Shown: positions 35,506 to 47,399 of the stretch, piece after piece
Layout: each line of letters opens with the position of its first letter
How positions within the stretch are numbered: the first letter of the stretch is position 1
Position numbers and translations under genes: made by a program
Origin: Siphonodentalium dalli
Lineage: Eukaryota; Mollusca; Scaphopoda; Gadilida; Siphonodentaliidae
DNA length: 64,000 bases
Direction of reading: 5' to 3'
Assembly (NCBI GenBank): GCA_032622095.1
Contig: CP136063.1
Location: forward strand, 207,437,934 to 207,501,933
The notes under the pieces: generated by a model
Told to the model about the DNA's origin: nothing
Seen by the model: only the letters and a program-made list of their open reading frames with translations
The model's database searches: none

Positions 35506-36137
35506 TGTGCTAATATACAAGACCGAGGTTTGTCAGTTAAAATATTATAGACAGACTGGTCACTCGGGACAATCTGTAAATGGAATCGAGAAGATAGGAC
35601 CTGCTTTGCCGTCCTCGTACGGGCTTGCCTGATCACCTGACAAGACTGCCCTAAGCATGCCCTGGCAGAAAACTATAAAACAATGGACATATACATAGCA
35701 AAATTATTACCCTTTGAGACCTCCAGTAGTCAACACACGCCCCCGTTGCGACTAAAGCAGTTATATCTCGAGAAGAAATGAATCTAGCAAGCAAGATGGC
35801 AGAGAATACTATAGGTAAGCTAAAATTATTGTACTTCTGAAAGTATTCCTGATGTATCAACGACAAGGCATACACAACGACAGCAGACGACAGGCCTACA
35901 TACTCAACTAGATATCAACGACTCAACCCATGACGCCACAAGAGGCCAACGAATCACGCAGAGAACAGGAAGACGAACTCAACATATGAAGGCACGAGAG
36001 CCGAACGTTTCACGCAGACGACAGGAAGAAGAACCAAACTGGGAGATTGCATGCCAATGACCAGAAACCTATTATTGAACTGTATAAATAAATTATCTAA
36101 TCATTCTATTGTCTGAACGTTATATGTCCCCCGTCTT
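35506..36137 (+). repeat. 5' long terminal repeat of the gypsy element
   Basis: Starts TGTGC and ends GTCTT; it is about 100 bp shorter than the 3' LTR. Contains TATAAAA at 35674-35680, a run of ~55-bp repeats with ACGCAGACGACAGGAAGA (35940-36040) and AATAAA at 36087. The next bases, TGGTACAT, could be the primer-binding site. Confidence 0.8.
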
Positions 36138-36769
36138 GGTACATATACGTATACTGTTGCATTGGTGAGCTAGGATATGAACGCTGGGCACAGGAGAACA
36201 AATCGTTTAGGAAACACAAAAAGGAGAACAAAGTAGCTGAACCCAGAAAGTATACAGTGTTAACAAGGAGGACCATGTTGGAAAATTCGCAAAACTGTCT
36301 AACTGCTTATAAATATAAAAGATGGCTAACCCACAAGTGCAAGGTGTTTTGACCCCATAACTGAAGCTATTAATTCACAAATTGCTGCCATGGCTATGTC
36401 AACCGTGACCATGTAGTTAAGCCTTAGAAGTGGCCCAAATCGAAAAAGGTTACCTGGCATCAGATCCCAGCCTGGAACATCCATGACAACTCGATTTCGG
36501 GACTATGTAAAAGACATAAAGTCCCAGTGCTACTTATAAATAACACACAGAAAACCTTTCATATATGGCATGGCAGTGTAGTTGGAAATTCAGTCATATA
36601 CAAATCAGGTACTGATCTTTATGTCAACTCTTTATCACATGGATCCCAAATCCCATGGGCCAACAGTTCGCAGGAACACCAATTATAAACAGGCAGACAA
36701 CTCTAAATCAGCACCCTCTACAGTGAAGAAAAAATTGAATTTTACTGAATGATCATGACCAGATCAACA
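36138..36769 (+). pseudogene. Decayed leader/gag region of the gypsy element
   Basis: Only about 0.6 kb separates the LTR from reverse transcriptase, far too short for gag plus protease. No long frame or zinc knuckle survives, so most of gag has been deleted. Confidence 0.5.
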
Positions 36770-39700
36770 TCAAGATGCACTGTTAACATTGTTGAGACGC
36801 AACTCAGACATCTTTGCTGAAAAAGACACTGAGCTGACTCAAACCAATTAAAAACACAGTTATCGCCATGCATATCGACACAGCAGTAATCATCCAGCAA
36901 TAAAACTTCGTCCGTACCGCACCCCCTTAAATAAATGGCCACTGGTCGATACTGCCATAAATGATATGCTCGAAGCCGACACTATCAGGACAAGTTCCTG
37001 CCCATGGTGTTCCCTAATCCTGATGGTGGATAAGAAAGATGGCACAAAGCGGTTTTGTACCGACTTCAGGCAACTTAATTCCATAACCAGACCCAACTCA
37101 TATCCACTTCACGATATTTTGACGCTTCTTGGACTGTCTAAATTCTTTACCGCTCTCGATAACAAATCAGGATATTGGCAGTGCCAGGTCACAGAGGAAG
37201 ACAAATTCAAGACAGCTTTTGCATGCCACCGAGGCCTTTTCGAGTTTAATTATATGCCCTTTGAGCTACATGTGAAATAGGTTATTTCACAATTGTGTAC
37301 TTATGCGATATATTAATATACAGCGAAACATTCGAATCCCAGTTGCAACATATCCAAAAGGTGTTTGACAAATCGCGCCAACTTATACTGAAATTAAAAT
37401 TAAAAAGATGTAAATTTTTTAAACAAGAAACACAATATTTAGGTTTAGTAATTGATACCAACCTGATTGTGACAATGTCAAGGCCGTCGAATCTCTCACA
37501 CCCCAACTTCCGTTAAGGATGTGCGTTCTTTCATTGGCATTAATATTACTATCGTAGATTCGTTCCCTCCTTTTCACAGATTGCCGAAGCTTTGGTACAA
37601 CTTACAAAAAAGTATGCTCAATTCAAATGGGACCAAGCTTGCCAAAGTTCATTTGACAAACTAAAGGGAGAATTGACAGCAGTACCCCTCCTCGCCTACC
37701 CGAATACCGCAACGCCATTTACATTGTATACCGATGCAAGTGACTTCTGCATCGGCGCAAACATCTGACCCAGTTAGATGAATATGTCATTGAAGAAACG
37801 GTATATTATCTCTCACACAAACTGGGCGATACCCAAACCCAATGGCCGACTGTCGAAAAAGATGCATATGCAATTTACTTTGCATTCAAAAGGCTAGAAC
37901 ATTACTTTCATAATGCCACTTTTACAATAAAAACATACCATAAAATATATCTTGGAAATGCCCATACAAAACAAGAAAATCCAACAGCATATATATTGAG
38001 TATAGCTGGATATAACTGTAACATCGAATACATACCTGGCCAGGATATTCACCGAACTCCCCCAATACATATATAGAACAGGAAAAGGCAGAAGTGGAAG
38101 TTGATATAAATGACAATAACCTTACGATCGCAGAAACACGTGAAGATGTGACTGGATTAGATCCATCTCAATTTCAACCTAAGGATTTTGCAAGCTGCAA
38201 GGTAACTCCCAAGGAGCTGCCAAGTGAAATGCAAATTAGTAAGGCCTACCAGCCTACTGATCTCTTGTTCAACAAGCCTAACTTCGAATATGCTTCAGGA
38301 ACAAAGGAGAGACCCTGAAATCGCATAAGTTCGGGATGCCCTCGACAAATGAGAGGACACCCGGTATAACAAACACTTAATGATTGGCGGGGTACTATAT
38401 CACCTCTCAAGTGCTGACGCAGAATCGACCCCACACCTTTAGGTACCCGCACATCTCCAAACCAATGTAATCCAACAATACCTTGATAGCAACGGCCATT
38501 TGGGAATAGGCAATATGCATGATGCAATTAAATCCAAATATTATTGGCCAAGACTTAACAAGGAAGTCAACTGCTACCTTGGCAAATGTGTGATTTGCAA
38601 AGTCTGATCTCTGCAGAAACAGTCCCTAAATGCAAACAACAGATATAGCTGCTTACCATTTTGCTAAGATTGGTTTAGATCTATTGGGCCCCTACACCAG
38701 TCGTCGCATCATAACTATAAGGTCGTAACTCACATTTTCAACTTTCCGAGAAAATGAAGGTTGAAGTGTTCAGACAACATTTCTCATAATGTTGACAAAG
38801 CATGACGTATTGTTGTATTTATCCCAAATGACAACTGGCATTAGCTGTCCATTGAACCACATATTTTTTCTGTTTACTCCCTCGTTTACTTTTAAAAAGC
38901 AATAACTTGTTTGGTGATACGACCTTTTGCGTACGGCAACGACGATTGGTTTCCGTGATATAAGGAAGTTGTGCTAATAAATACAGATTAAGCTAAATAT
39001 GGTGGCAATCGCAGGTGTCTATGAACTAAAAAAATGCTTATTCTACATTATGAATATTCACTCATGTGCATTATCATACAGAAATTCACAAAATTTAAAT
39101 CACCAAATGATCATGTGACTAACGTGGAGATACGACAATATAGCACACATTTGAGAATTTACAAACACAAAACATAAGTCACGTGCACAACCTGAAGCAT
39201 CTGATTGCTGCTGTTGGACATACGACCTTATAGCACAAATAATTGTGAAGCTCGCCTGGAGATACGACATTTGTGTCACTGGTTGTGAGAATATTTGCCA
39301 TCCAATGCAAAATCAGTTTGGCCCATCGGATTGGATTTTTTCTCACGATTCGACTGATATCAAATACTCATTTCCCGCCAAATGGAGTTACAACATTATA
39401 GTTCTGACGAGACGACCTCCTTTTTTATGGTAATCGTTATATTATCAGCTTCATGGATTTATATAGTGGATGGGCGGAGGCATTTCCTGTCAAGGATAAA
39501 ACGGGAGGTAACATCGTTCATCTCATGATCGACGAAATCTTCCCGCGACATGGTTGCTCCCTGTAAATGACAATGGCAGTGAGAACATCAATTACAAGGT
39601 CAGAGACACCTTGAAGGCTTTGAACATTCGTCACGTGACTATGCCATACTATCACGCCCAAGGCAATGCATCCATCGCATCTTAATCACGTAATGTCAAA

Positions 39701-40601
39701 GAATATGTCAGACCAGCTCAATATGTGGGATGTTCATTTAAATCAAACACTAGTTATCCAGTTTAACAAAAACGAATCTACAAAATTTTCGCAATTTTAT
39801 TAATTATATAACCGAGACATCGTGTTCCCAATAGATAATCTCCTAAAACTAAGGCGCAAATATGTCGGGGAAGATTATCATCAAATAGCGTTACAACAAC
39901 AGCATAAATCAGTTATGCTGGTACATAACCACACGAAACAAGCTAAACGCCAACAAGGAGAACAATTTGACAAAAAGGCCAATGACATTAAATTTGAAAT
40001 TAGTGAGGCCATCTATGTTAAGAATCATTTACAAAAGAGCGGTAAATGAAAACCATACTTTCGAACAACCAAACAAATAACGCCCGGTACTTTGGAGTTA
40101 AGGAATCAATTAACTGGGAAAGTCACAGTCACTTGCAGACCATTTGTTGTACCACCAGAAGATGAAAATAGTGACGTCGCTGCCCTTAACTCTGAGGGAG
40201 GATATTCCAGCGACGAGACAGAACCATTGCCTGATTATGTATTCGCTCGATTTCGGAAACAATGTTCAGACTCCGATGGCCAAGATGTCCCATTACGTGA
40301 GCTTAAGTTGCGCTTGCGGCGTCGAAAAGCACGACTCATGAACACAGGGTCATTACAAAACCATGACTCATCCACTGACGAGGAACCAGGGTCGAGTGCC
40401 GAGGCACAATGTGCTTCTGCATCACGGCGATACGGACGTAATATAACAGAGAAGCTTACAAGTACCGAGTGCTTGGAGGATGAGTTCATGGAAGTGGTCG
40501 CCAATGAATCAAATCCTCGCGAATGTAGGCCAATACCAGCCATACACAAGTGTAAGCAGCTCTTGACTGGAGCAAATAGCAACTTACTAAGCAAACAATA
40601 A
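36770..40601 (+). pseudogene. pol: Ty3/gypsy pol (RT-RNase H-integrase), inactive
   Basis: In order: the RT N-terminus with IKLRPYRTPLN (36900) and RFCTDFRQLN (37050); the catalytic YLDD box reads YLCD (37298), losing one Asp; RNase H begins near LYTDASDFCIGA (37720-37760); the integrase HHCC zinc-binding region lies at about 38450-38610; the integrase core starts near 38650 and resumes at 39430 (ISFMDLYSGWAEAFPV) after a 717-bp insertion; the GPY/F-like C-terminus spans 39822-40160. Stops and frameshifts occur at least at about 37280, 37510, 37760, 38320, 38610, 39560 and 40050. The final 170-codon frame (40092-40601) is the most intact piece. This is an old, non-functional copy. Confidence 0.9.
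38700..39416. mobile_element. 717-bp insertion interrupting integrase
   Basis: The left boundary GTCGTCGCATCATAACTATA and the right boundary TATAGTTCTGACGAGACGAC are imperfect inverted repeats of about 30 bp that continue into GTAACTC. Removing the insert rejoins two halves of the integrase core in order. The interior has repeated ATACGACxTTxTAGCAC-like strings and no transposase. Non-autonomous DNA element, family unassigned. Confidence 0.75.
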
Positions 40602-40649
40602 TTGCAAAAAATACGATCCTCAATATCCTCAATAGTAGCATTAATGTAA

Positions 40650-42400
40650 ATAATGATAGAATGCTCAGACTATTGACCTTGGTTTCATTACAGAATGAAC
40701 GGGACCCTGCTCCTAACTGCCTTATATTGGCAAGTCTAACCACTGGCTTCAAAACTCGCCACAATGTGGTGTTTATGAAAAATATTCAGCCCATTGGCCC
40801 AACCAAATCGCGATGGGTAGTTACATTCCTCGTTGATTTCTCCCACATTTCACCAATTCGTTGCAAGATTAGGCTAACCAGGGAGTTCGGCGAGTGATCC
40901 GCCTCGGAAGAACGGAATCACATCCAGTCGACTCACCAGGTACAGACCCAACCTATCGAGCGCATGCCATAAGATTTCTCCAGATATTTACATCCTTACT
41001 ACAGGAAGAGCAAACCCTTAAACTCGTAGACCAGAATATGATGGCAGTTTCCTAAATTACCAGCCATTATATGGTATCCAAACGAGGTGGAAAAGGGGCC
41101 TATTTCTTTTCCTCGGTGAGGCTTTCAGTTTTCTCTTTGGTACATATCCGAATCCGACCTAAAAGGAACCCGGAGTAATATTCGCGACTTAGCTCGAAAC
41201 CAAAACGCGACTACACACGCGGTCAAACAAGGCCTTACTTCGAACCCATATATCTGAAAACCGTCACAACATAAACGACATGCTCAATGATGTCGAGCGA
41301 CTTGATTCCAAACTCGCGAAACTGATATATACCGCCGGATAGCGCACATCGAACAGTACCTCCTTGCTTACCTTAAATTCGACCTTTTGGCCAGTGAACT
41401 CGCCACCTGGTCGCTAGCGGGGCTACGTACATGTAGTACCTATGTGTTCAACTTGACATGGTCGCTACTGGCCGACAATCGCCAAGTGTAATAACGCCGC
41501 AACTTCTTTAAGCTTAACTTGCAGATGTCGCCATCAAACTACCGCTGTGACCGCGATTTTCTAATTTTGGCAACTCTATAGGGACTTGACATGCACCACA
41601 GTGTTGGATAGCGACCATATCATTATAATTATACCCATTATGTTGGTTGAACTTCGGGAACAGTCTTCACCTTTTCAACGTGCATAACTTGCCACTGCTT
41701 TTCCATTAAAAATTTCTATTAACCGGAAGAGATTCAGAGAGTGAGGATGATTTGGTATCACAATATGACCTAGAAACGAAATACTTTGCAATCAATCCCA
41801 GCAGAAGACGGTATGCAACCCTTGACCATGAAGAATAAAAGAAGTGTACAGGTCCTGGGTTTAATGAGTGTCAATTTCAGTCCTATCTACACCATAACTA
41901 AAAAAAGAAGCTGCCTAATGGCATTATTCCTCGCTGACGATTTTGATATTCAACGCACATGTGCCACGATAGTAAAGACCGGCATCACGTTCCCGTTGGC
42001 CAGTTATTTATCGCAGGGTCAATGGCTTTTATCAACCAATCAACCGCTGAGCTTTACAATCGTATGCCGAGAGATAACAAGCACCACGCCAACACGAATA
42101 GCGCCACCCCTAGGGTTACTACATTCAAATGCACCATGTACTGCGTCAAACAGCTGAATGAAACTCTCAGCCTATTTTCACGAAGAGACACGCATACCAA
42201 CTGATGACCTCACACAATGGTTACCGCATTTAGCCAATAGTAGTCATATCTTTTGGAAACCATTTCATGACACATTTCCAATTCCGCACAAACTAAAGTC
42301 AATCGAAACGATTCACATGCCTGACTTAATGAAAGAACTGGTCCATATCACCTTCTCCAATGAATTGGATAGATGGCCATAGATGGGCATTAGTAAAACA
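40650..42400 (+). pseudogene. Env-like third reading frame of the gypsy element, broken
   Basis: Downstream of pol lies a region typical of env-bearing (errantivirus-like) Ty3/gypsy elements. It shows an N-terminal extracellular-like part, a short Gly/Phe-rich segment followed by a helical heptad-type stretch (about 41110-41330) reminiscent of baculovirus F-type fusion proteins, and a C-terminal half with Cys-rich sequence at about 41930-42200. Reading shifts between frames at several points with multiple stops (e.g. about 40897, 41055 and 41160), so no protein could be made. The assignment rests on position and general similarity; it is an old endogenous copy. Confidence 0.6.
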
Positions 42401-43347
42401 CTTGCCAAAGTTAGCCATTATGAACAATAAGCAGTTAGACCAGTAACCTGAGGATATCACAATGATCGTACTCAAGGGGCCCACATACGAAGCAGTGGGT
42501 ATGGATGCACCAAAGCTGTCTGCGCCATTTCCTATTATTACTGCCAGAAGCTAACCACACCGTGGCGGATTGGGATTAGTATCACTTATAGTCATTTATT
42601 TTCATGATGGGAATCAGTCATACTGATTTCTCTTTTGCATAATTGCGAATTGACCTATACACTATGTAGACCTAATTGGTATGATTTCCATTTTGCATTG
42701 GACCGATCTAACAGCCCCCAGATATATTGATAATTTGGAAAAGTAACCGTTGTTAAATGACTGTATTGTTTATTCTCAAACCTCACAACAATATTCGTTT
42801 GAGTCTTACAGACTGACCATGGTAGAACATGAGTCGACCCATTGTCACCTGCCACCATACTCACGAGAGTGAGGACGAAACTACCTCAACATCGATCGAT
42901 GACAGTATCGAGGCATCGATGCCGATGTGCGACCGTCCACTAGTAGGCTGCCACATGGAAGCAACCTCGATGTAACGCGGCACGTGCCGTCACCAGCATC
43001 CTACATGGATACAGCCTTGCAACAAGTATGGACAACATTACATGATACAGTCGCCACCCCACCCTACAGCCCACCCACAGAAATGACAGGCACATCCATA
43101 GAGATCGACCTCGAGTGGTACTACTACCCGAAATCACCTCGGCAGTCAATACGGACTCGCCTGCAGACGTAAACCAGGACATGGCAACGCCCATACCAAC
43201 GCCCATAACAGACCCCGTGTACGAGAGATCACTCATTAACCGATACCGCTGTTGCGAACTACTGCGGTGATTCATCACCCTCCTACGCCACAACGGGTTG
43301 TACTAGCGATTTCTGGACAACCATAAATCGAAACAGTAAGGGAGTAA
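42401..43347 (+). other. 3' internal untranslated part of the gypsy element
   Basis: Non-coding sequence between the env-like region and the 3' LTR. It ends in the purine tract AAACAGTAAGGGAG, a likely polypurine tract. The last ~240 bp are duplicated at 35262-35505. Confidence 0.6.
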
Positions 43348-44086
43348 TGTGCCAATATACAATAAGTCACTCAAAGTCACACATGCACATCGACGTTCGT
43401 ATCGATCAGTAGGTGGGGTCGCTTAATAGCTAAGTACGACAAGCTGGTTAATCTATATATGGAATTTTTAGATTCAACGCTCAGCTGATCACTCGAGAAG
43501 GTTGCCCTAAAATACTATAGACAGACTGGTCACTCGGGATAATCAGAAGATTGATTCGAGAACATAGGACCTCTTTGGTCGATCACCCGATAAGGGTGCA
43601 CTAGGCTCGTCGCGACGGAAAACTGTATAAAACCTCCGACGGATTCATAGAAAAATCAGTTTCCTCTGAACCTCCAGCAGTCAACGAACGTTCCCGTAAC
43701 GACTAAAGCAGATATACCTCGAGAAGAAAGGACTCTAGCAAGCAAAATGGCCGAGAATACTAGGTAAGATAAAATGCTTGTACCTCTGAAGGTATCCCTG
43801 ATGTATCAACGACAAGGCGCAGCCAACGACAGCAGACGACAGGCCGACATACTCAACTAGAGATCAACGACCCAACCCATGACACCACGAGAGGCCAACG
43901 AATGACGCAGACGACAGGAAGACGAACTCAACATATGAAGACATGAGAGGCCAACGATTCACGCAGAAGACAGGAATACGAACCCAACTAGGAGACGCCA
44001 TGCCAACGAACAGAAACCTATTATTTAACTGTATACATAAATGATTTAATCATTCTAATGTCTGAACGTTATATGTCCCCCGTCTT
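43348..44086 (+). repeat. 3' long terminal repeat of the gypsy element
   Basis: TGTGCCAATATACAATAAGT to CCCCCGTCTT, about 739 bp, with TATAAAA at 43626-43632 and the same ~55-bp sub-repeats as the 5' LTR. The two LTRs differ by many substitutions and a ~100-bp indel near the 5' end, so the insertion is old. Confidence 0.85.
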
Positions 44087-44329
44087 CTGCAGCGCTCTAT
44101 GACCAGCCACCGACGCGCACATTCACTATGGCTAAATATAAACGTTCAAAAGAACGCCTGTTTTTGTACGGTTGAATATTTTTGAATAAACGCGTGTATA
44201 CAGGTTATACCAGCATTTGCATAGAGGATATTAGTACCGAATTTTGGCCGCCCTCTCAGACGCCATTTTGGATTCCTAAAATTACTGAGAGTCTACATCA
44301 CCACATAAAGCCAGTGAATTTTCAGCAGA

Positions 44330-44560
44330 AAAGGCAAATAAAGCGAAGAATATTGGGTGTAGCCAAAATAAAGTACCCAAATGTTCGGGTACAAAAATAT
44401 TGCCCAACGCAGAAGGGAAATTAATATTGGGTAAATTGTTAACCTGCGTTGACAAAAAACATTGCCCAACAGTGGGTAAAAATTACCCAACGTTCGCGTG
44501 ATGCTATATGCACCATTGTTTTTGGTAAATTTTACCCAACGTGATTTTGAGTGTATCATG
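44330..44560. repeat. GGGTAA/TTACCC inverted-motif patch
   Basis: Several copies of TTGGGTAA and its complement TTACCCAAC occur within 200 bp (44350, 44400, 44430, 44470, 44490, 44535). This suggests the ends of one or two short MITEs, but boundaries could not be set. Confidence 0.4.
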
Positions 44561-44579
44561 CAGGAGGTCCAATTGTTAA

Positions 44580-44703
44580 CATTTGTGTTTTTGCGTATAC
44601 AACTATACATGCCTTCATATCGACCATGGCGTAGGGGTTACTTTATTCACTTCCACCTCAGCTTGCCCCGATCGCCCATCGATGCAATGGGCTATTAATC
44701 AGG
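44580..44703 (+). mobile_element. Left part of a disrupted foldback unit
   Basis: Matches the right-arm unit of the 5.7-9.2 kb foldback family (TTTTTGCGTA...TTCACTTCC...GCTTGCCC.GATCGCCCAT.GATGCA). The match stops where the giant palindrome begins and resumes, in the same orientation, at about 50556. Confidence 0.65.
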
Positions 44704-44819
44704 GAGCCTGTTGGGTTCTATTTGCACACTCGCGTACGAAAGGTTTGATGCCCCAGATTTATTACATCCCAGGAACCTTCAAAGAAATCCGATTTCTTAA
44801 GTTCCGCATTCCTGGCGTT

Positions 44820-45480
44820 TAGGGGCCAGAGACCCCACAAAAAAACAAAAAATGACTTCTATTTGAACTTTTGAGTACAAAGCTGATTTTTACAATAATA
44901 GTGCTCTAGCCATCACTGATCAACAATACACAATTTCTGAAACGAAATTCCCTGGCGTTTTTATTTCAGAAGGGGGTTTTTGAAAGTACCCCCCCCCCCC
45001 AAAACCCCAAACATGACTTCTATTTGAACATTCGAGTACAAAGCTGATTTTTATATTAATAGTGCTTTGGTTATCACTGATGACAAATACCCAATTTCTG
45101 AAACGAAATTCCTTGGCGTTTTCATTTCAGAAGGGGTGTTTTGAAAGTACCCACAAAACCACAAAAATTTCTTCTGTTTGAATTTTCGAGGACAAAGATG
45201 ATTTTTTTTCCTGACATGTTTTCCTGCTATATAACGCTGGTCATTAAAACACCCTCTAAGAAACGAAACTCCGTGGCGTTTCATTTAAGAAAGGGGTGGG
45301 GTTGAAAATAACCAAACCACCCCTCCCCCATAATAGTTATATTTGCACTCTCGTGCGCAAAATGTTTTTATCTCTTAAAATGTTCCCATTATCATCACTG
45401 GTCACAAACCAAGTGATAAGAAACGAAATCCCCCGGCGAATTCATTAAAAAGGGTGCAGACAATTATGAAACAATAAAAA
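44820..45480. repeat. Subterminal ~150-bp tandem repeats of the left arm
   Basis: About four diverged units, each with GAAACGAAATTCC(C/T)GGCGTTT, AGAAGGGG, GAAAGTACCC and CAAAAATGACTTCTATTTGAA. Mirrored at 49800-50460 in the right arm. Confidence 0.75.
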
Positions 45481-45491
45481 AATGATGTTAC

Positions 45492-45661
45492 GGGTACGTT
45501 CACACGCTGGCAAATTTAACTACCAATTTTACATGAATTTCGTCGCAATAAAACAAAAGAAAAGATATAATATGTAATTTGAAACTGTATGATATATAAC
45601 ATGTATAGCCGTCTATTAGGAATTCCATGAACACTTTTGCCGGCTGTATGTGAACGTAGCC
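45492..45661. mobile_element. Small MITE in the left arm (GGGTACGTTCACA ends)
   Basis: Starts GGGTACGTTCACACGCTGGC and ends GCCGGCTGTATGTGAACGTAGCC. The orthologous copy at the mirrored site in the right arm is 49543-49794, which carries about 70 extra bp. Being in both arms, it predates the inverted duplication. Confidence 0.7.
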
Positions 45662-45962
45662 TATAACTAAATGTTTCTTTTTTTTAATTTCATGTTGTTA
45701 AATTTGTTTTAATGGTCACGCAACACACACTATGCATAATGTAGTTATATACCGCCTATACTTCTCACTTTTCACTGGTGTTTGAAACAATGTTTGCAAG
45801 TAATTAGTCAACAAATTCCGATGGTTTCTTTTCAAATCAAATCGATTTAATCGACAAACTTTTCGGAGATCGGAATGATTTGTCCGATTTTTTGAAATTA
45901 CATGTAAACAAAAATAGAATAACAATGTCGTGTACTATATGCTTGACTTCATAGTTATTAAT

Positions 45963-47190
45963 CTAACTCGTCGCTATCATCTGCATCATCATCATCATCA
46001 TCGCTGTCTGCTTCGTTGCGGCTTCGTCATCAGTACATTCGTCGCATCCAGAGTTTTCTGGGACCACTGAGTCTGGCATTTGTGGTCCGCCAAACCACAC
46101 GACACGATAACAACCGTCAACCAGCTCCCAACCTAAACTCGGTTGTTTTGGGATATGATTGTTCGCAGCAGCGTGCCACATACCAGCAAAAAACTGAGCT
46201 CTCTATATTTTCTGGTCCACTACATCTTCGCATGGTGGAATGCTATACTCCCCTTTATGCCCTTCAAGTTGGATAGAAGTTTACATTTGTTCTTTGGATG
46301 GTAGGCTTTCTCAAATGTGGAAAATCGGTGATAATTGAGTGGAATCAGCTTACATGCACCATAAATGATGCACGTGCAGTATTTGAGAGCTTCGTACGAC
46401 TCCTTTGACATCGTGTCCATCGCGAAATCAGAGAATTACGCAGCAATGAAGCTCTTATCCCACACAAGCAGTTCGAATGGCCTCTTCTTTCCCTTCCTAT
46501 AGCAAATGATGCGGTATAATCACACCCCCTGTGTATGCGTGGAAACCAGACAAGGCTGCACAATATTCCGGACCAATTGCAGATGCTATCGACGAATCGT
46601 CTAAATATCTGCGATTACTGCGTCCTGACGTGCCGAGCTCCATCCAGATACTTGAAGTGACTCGATGAATATGATGGAGTATGATTACCAAAATATCTGT
46701 ATCAGACGCTCGCACAACAATTTTGCCCCCAGGGATATCGCGGTCAGCATCAATCATGTGTAAACATACTCTTGTATCTGCCTCTGAGTGATTGCATTTC
46801 AAATGTTCAACGAGCTGCCTGTTCACCTTCCCGTCAATCACGGTATACATCCAACATTCATCATCAATTCCTAGATACATTTCTCGGTTGGTCAAAATGG
46901 CTAGATGATGTTCAGAATACCAGTCTCTGACAAAGAACCGCGGGAGCTGTTGCTTGAAGGGAGAAGATTTTAGTGCTTTGGGGATATCTTTAGGTCGGAG
47001 CTAATCGGGACCCGAAATTACATACGAGCAATCATCCGCTCCTCTGCGATCTCGATCGCAGTCTTTGATATATGGCTCTTCGTATGTGTCGAACACTATA
47101 TCCACGCGTTTAGAAGGATGGGTGAGAACAGCATGACGTAACACACGAGACAATCCGCAACAAGTCGGTGGCAGGTTTGGTGGAAGACAA
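45963..47190 (-). pseudogene. FEN/PIN-nuclease-like repeat protein, left-arm copy
   Basis: Read on the minus strand from about 47190 down to 45963. Segments: a start region with YCGLSRVLRHAV-like sequence; FDTYEEPYIKDCDRDRRG; a 132-codon frame (46895-46497) with EADTRVCLH, SDTDILV and SIWMELGTSGR; a frame break at the TGCD motif; then YEALKYCTC, a helical segment, and a C-terminus with SLGWELVDGCYRVVWFGG and an acidic Asp/Cys tail. The family is widespread as uncharacterised multi-copy proteins in invertebrates. The spacing of EAD, DTD and GCD resembles the metal-binding acidic residues of FEN1/XPG nucleases (EAEA, DMD, GSD); this is my inference. Inactive. Confidence 0.6.
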
Positions 47191-47399
47191 TTCTAGAGAA
47201 GGAAATTACCATCTATGCTATGAGTATCGATACCGTCTAGCTGCTCTTGGTCTGATGATACCATTGCTTTCAGCAAGCCTGATGGAACTATGAATCACAC
47301 TGACAAAAGTTCACTATTTTCATTGCTGGAAGCAATGGTATCATCAGATCAAGAGCAGCTAGCCAGACGGTATCGATACTCATATCAAAGATAGTAATT

